DNA from: Candidatus Pelagibacter sp.
GTDB taxonomy: Bacteria; Pseudomonadota; Alphaproteobacteria; Pelagibacterales; Pelagibacteraceae
Reading direction: 5' to 3'
Assembly (NCBI GenBank): GCA_029941985.1
Contig: JAPYTV010000057.1
Coordinates: 1-5,974, forward strand
DNA length: 5,974 nt
Made by a program: the position numbers and the translations under genes. Every line of letters starts with the position of its first letter. Position 1 is the stretch's first letter. The notes below the pieces were generated by a model, which saw only the letters and a list, made by a program, of their open reading frames with translations, was not told the DNA's origin and ran no database searches. Shown here piece after piece: positions 5,969 through 5,974 of this stretch.

Positions 5969-5974
5969 AACACC

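Noticed and set aside
1..5974. Search for mobile elements, CRISPR repeats, toxin-antitoxin pairs or other accessory systems
   Set aside because: Conserved translation and transcription genes fill nearly the whole window, and gene order is the standard one. The longest non-coding gap is 56 bp, so there is no space for an unannotated cassette.

Overview
The window looks like chromosomal core DNA from a small-genome, AT-rich alphaproteobacterium. A SAR11/Pelagibacterales-type organism is the best guess. This rests on the strong A/T bias at third codon positions, near-zero intergenic spacing, the alphaproteobacterial order tuf - tRNA-Trp - secE - nusG - rplK - rplA - rplJ - rplL - rpoB, and protein wording such as DQTNPLSEITHKRR in RpoB. 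The lineage call is an inference from reading and was not checked by a database search.

Every gene lies on the minus strand, so transcription runs from right to left. From the right edge the order is tRNA-Gly(UCC), tuf (EF-Tu), tRNA-Trp(CCA), secE, nusG, rplK (L11), rplA (L1), rplJ (L10), rplL (L7/L12), and the first 583 complete codons of rpoB (RNA polymerase beta). rpoB runs off the left edge. No plus-strand gene is supported; the plus-strand open frames are antisense shadows of these conserved genes.

The genes serve one purpose, growth-rate-linked gene expression. EF-Tu and the tRNAs deliver amino acids, and L11, L1, L10 and L12 form the two mobile stalks of the 50S subunit. SecE is a core part of the protein-export channel, NusG links polymerase to ribosome, and RpoB is the catalytic beta subunit. 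Packing is extreme: secE/nusG, nusG/rplK and rplK/rplA each share one base in a TAATG stop-start junction, and rplA and rplJ are 2 bp apart. No intrinsic terminator and no convincing promoter is visible, so the whole window is probably read as one or a few long transcripts started beyond the right edge.

The main non-coding structures are two perfect inverted repeats. One has 11-bp arms between rplL and rpoB. The other has 7-bp arms around the tuf stop codon, touching the 5' end of tRNA-Trp. Both are candidate RNA processing or expression-setting elements. I see no mobile element, CRISPR array or accessory system, and no undescribed multi-gene system. The points worth a second look concern how a compacted operon handles regulation that classical relatives place in intergenic leaders.
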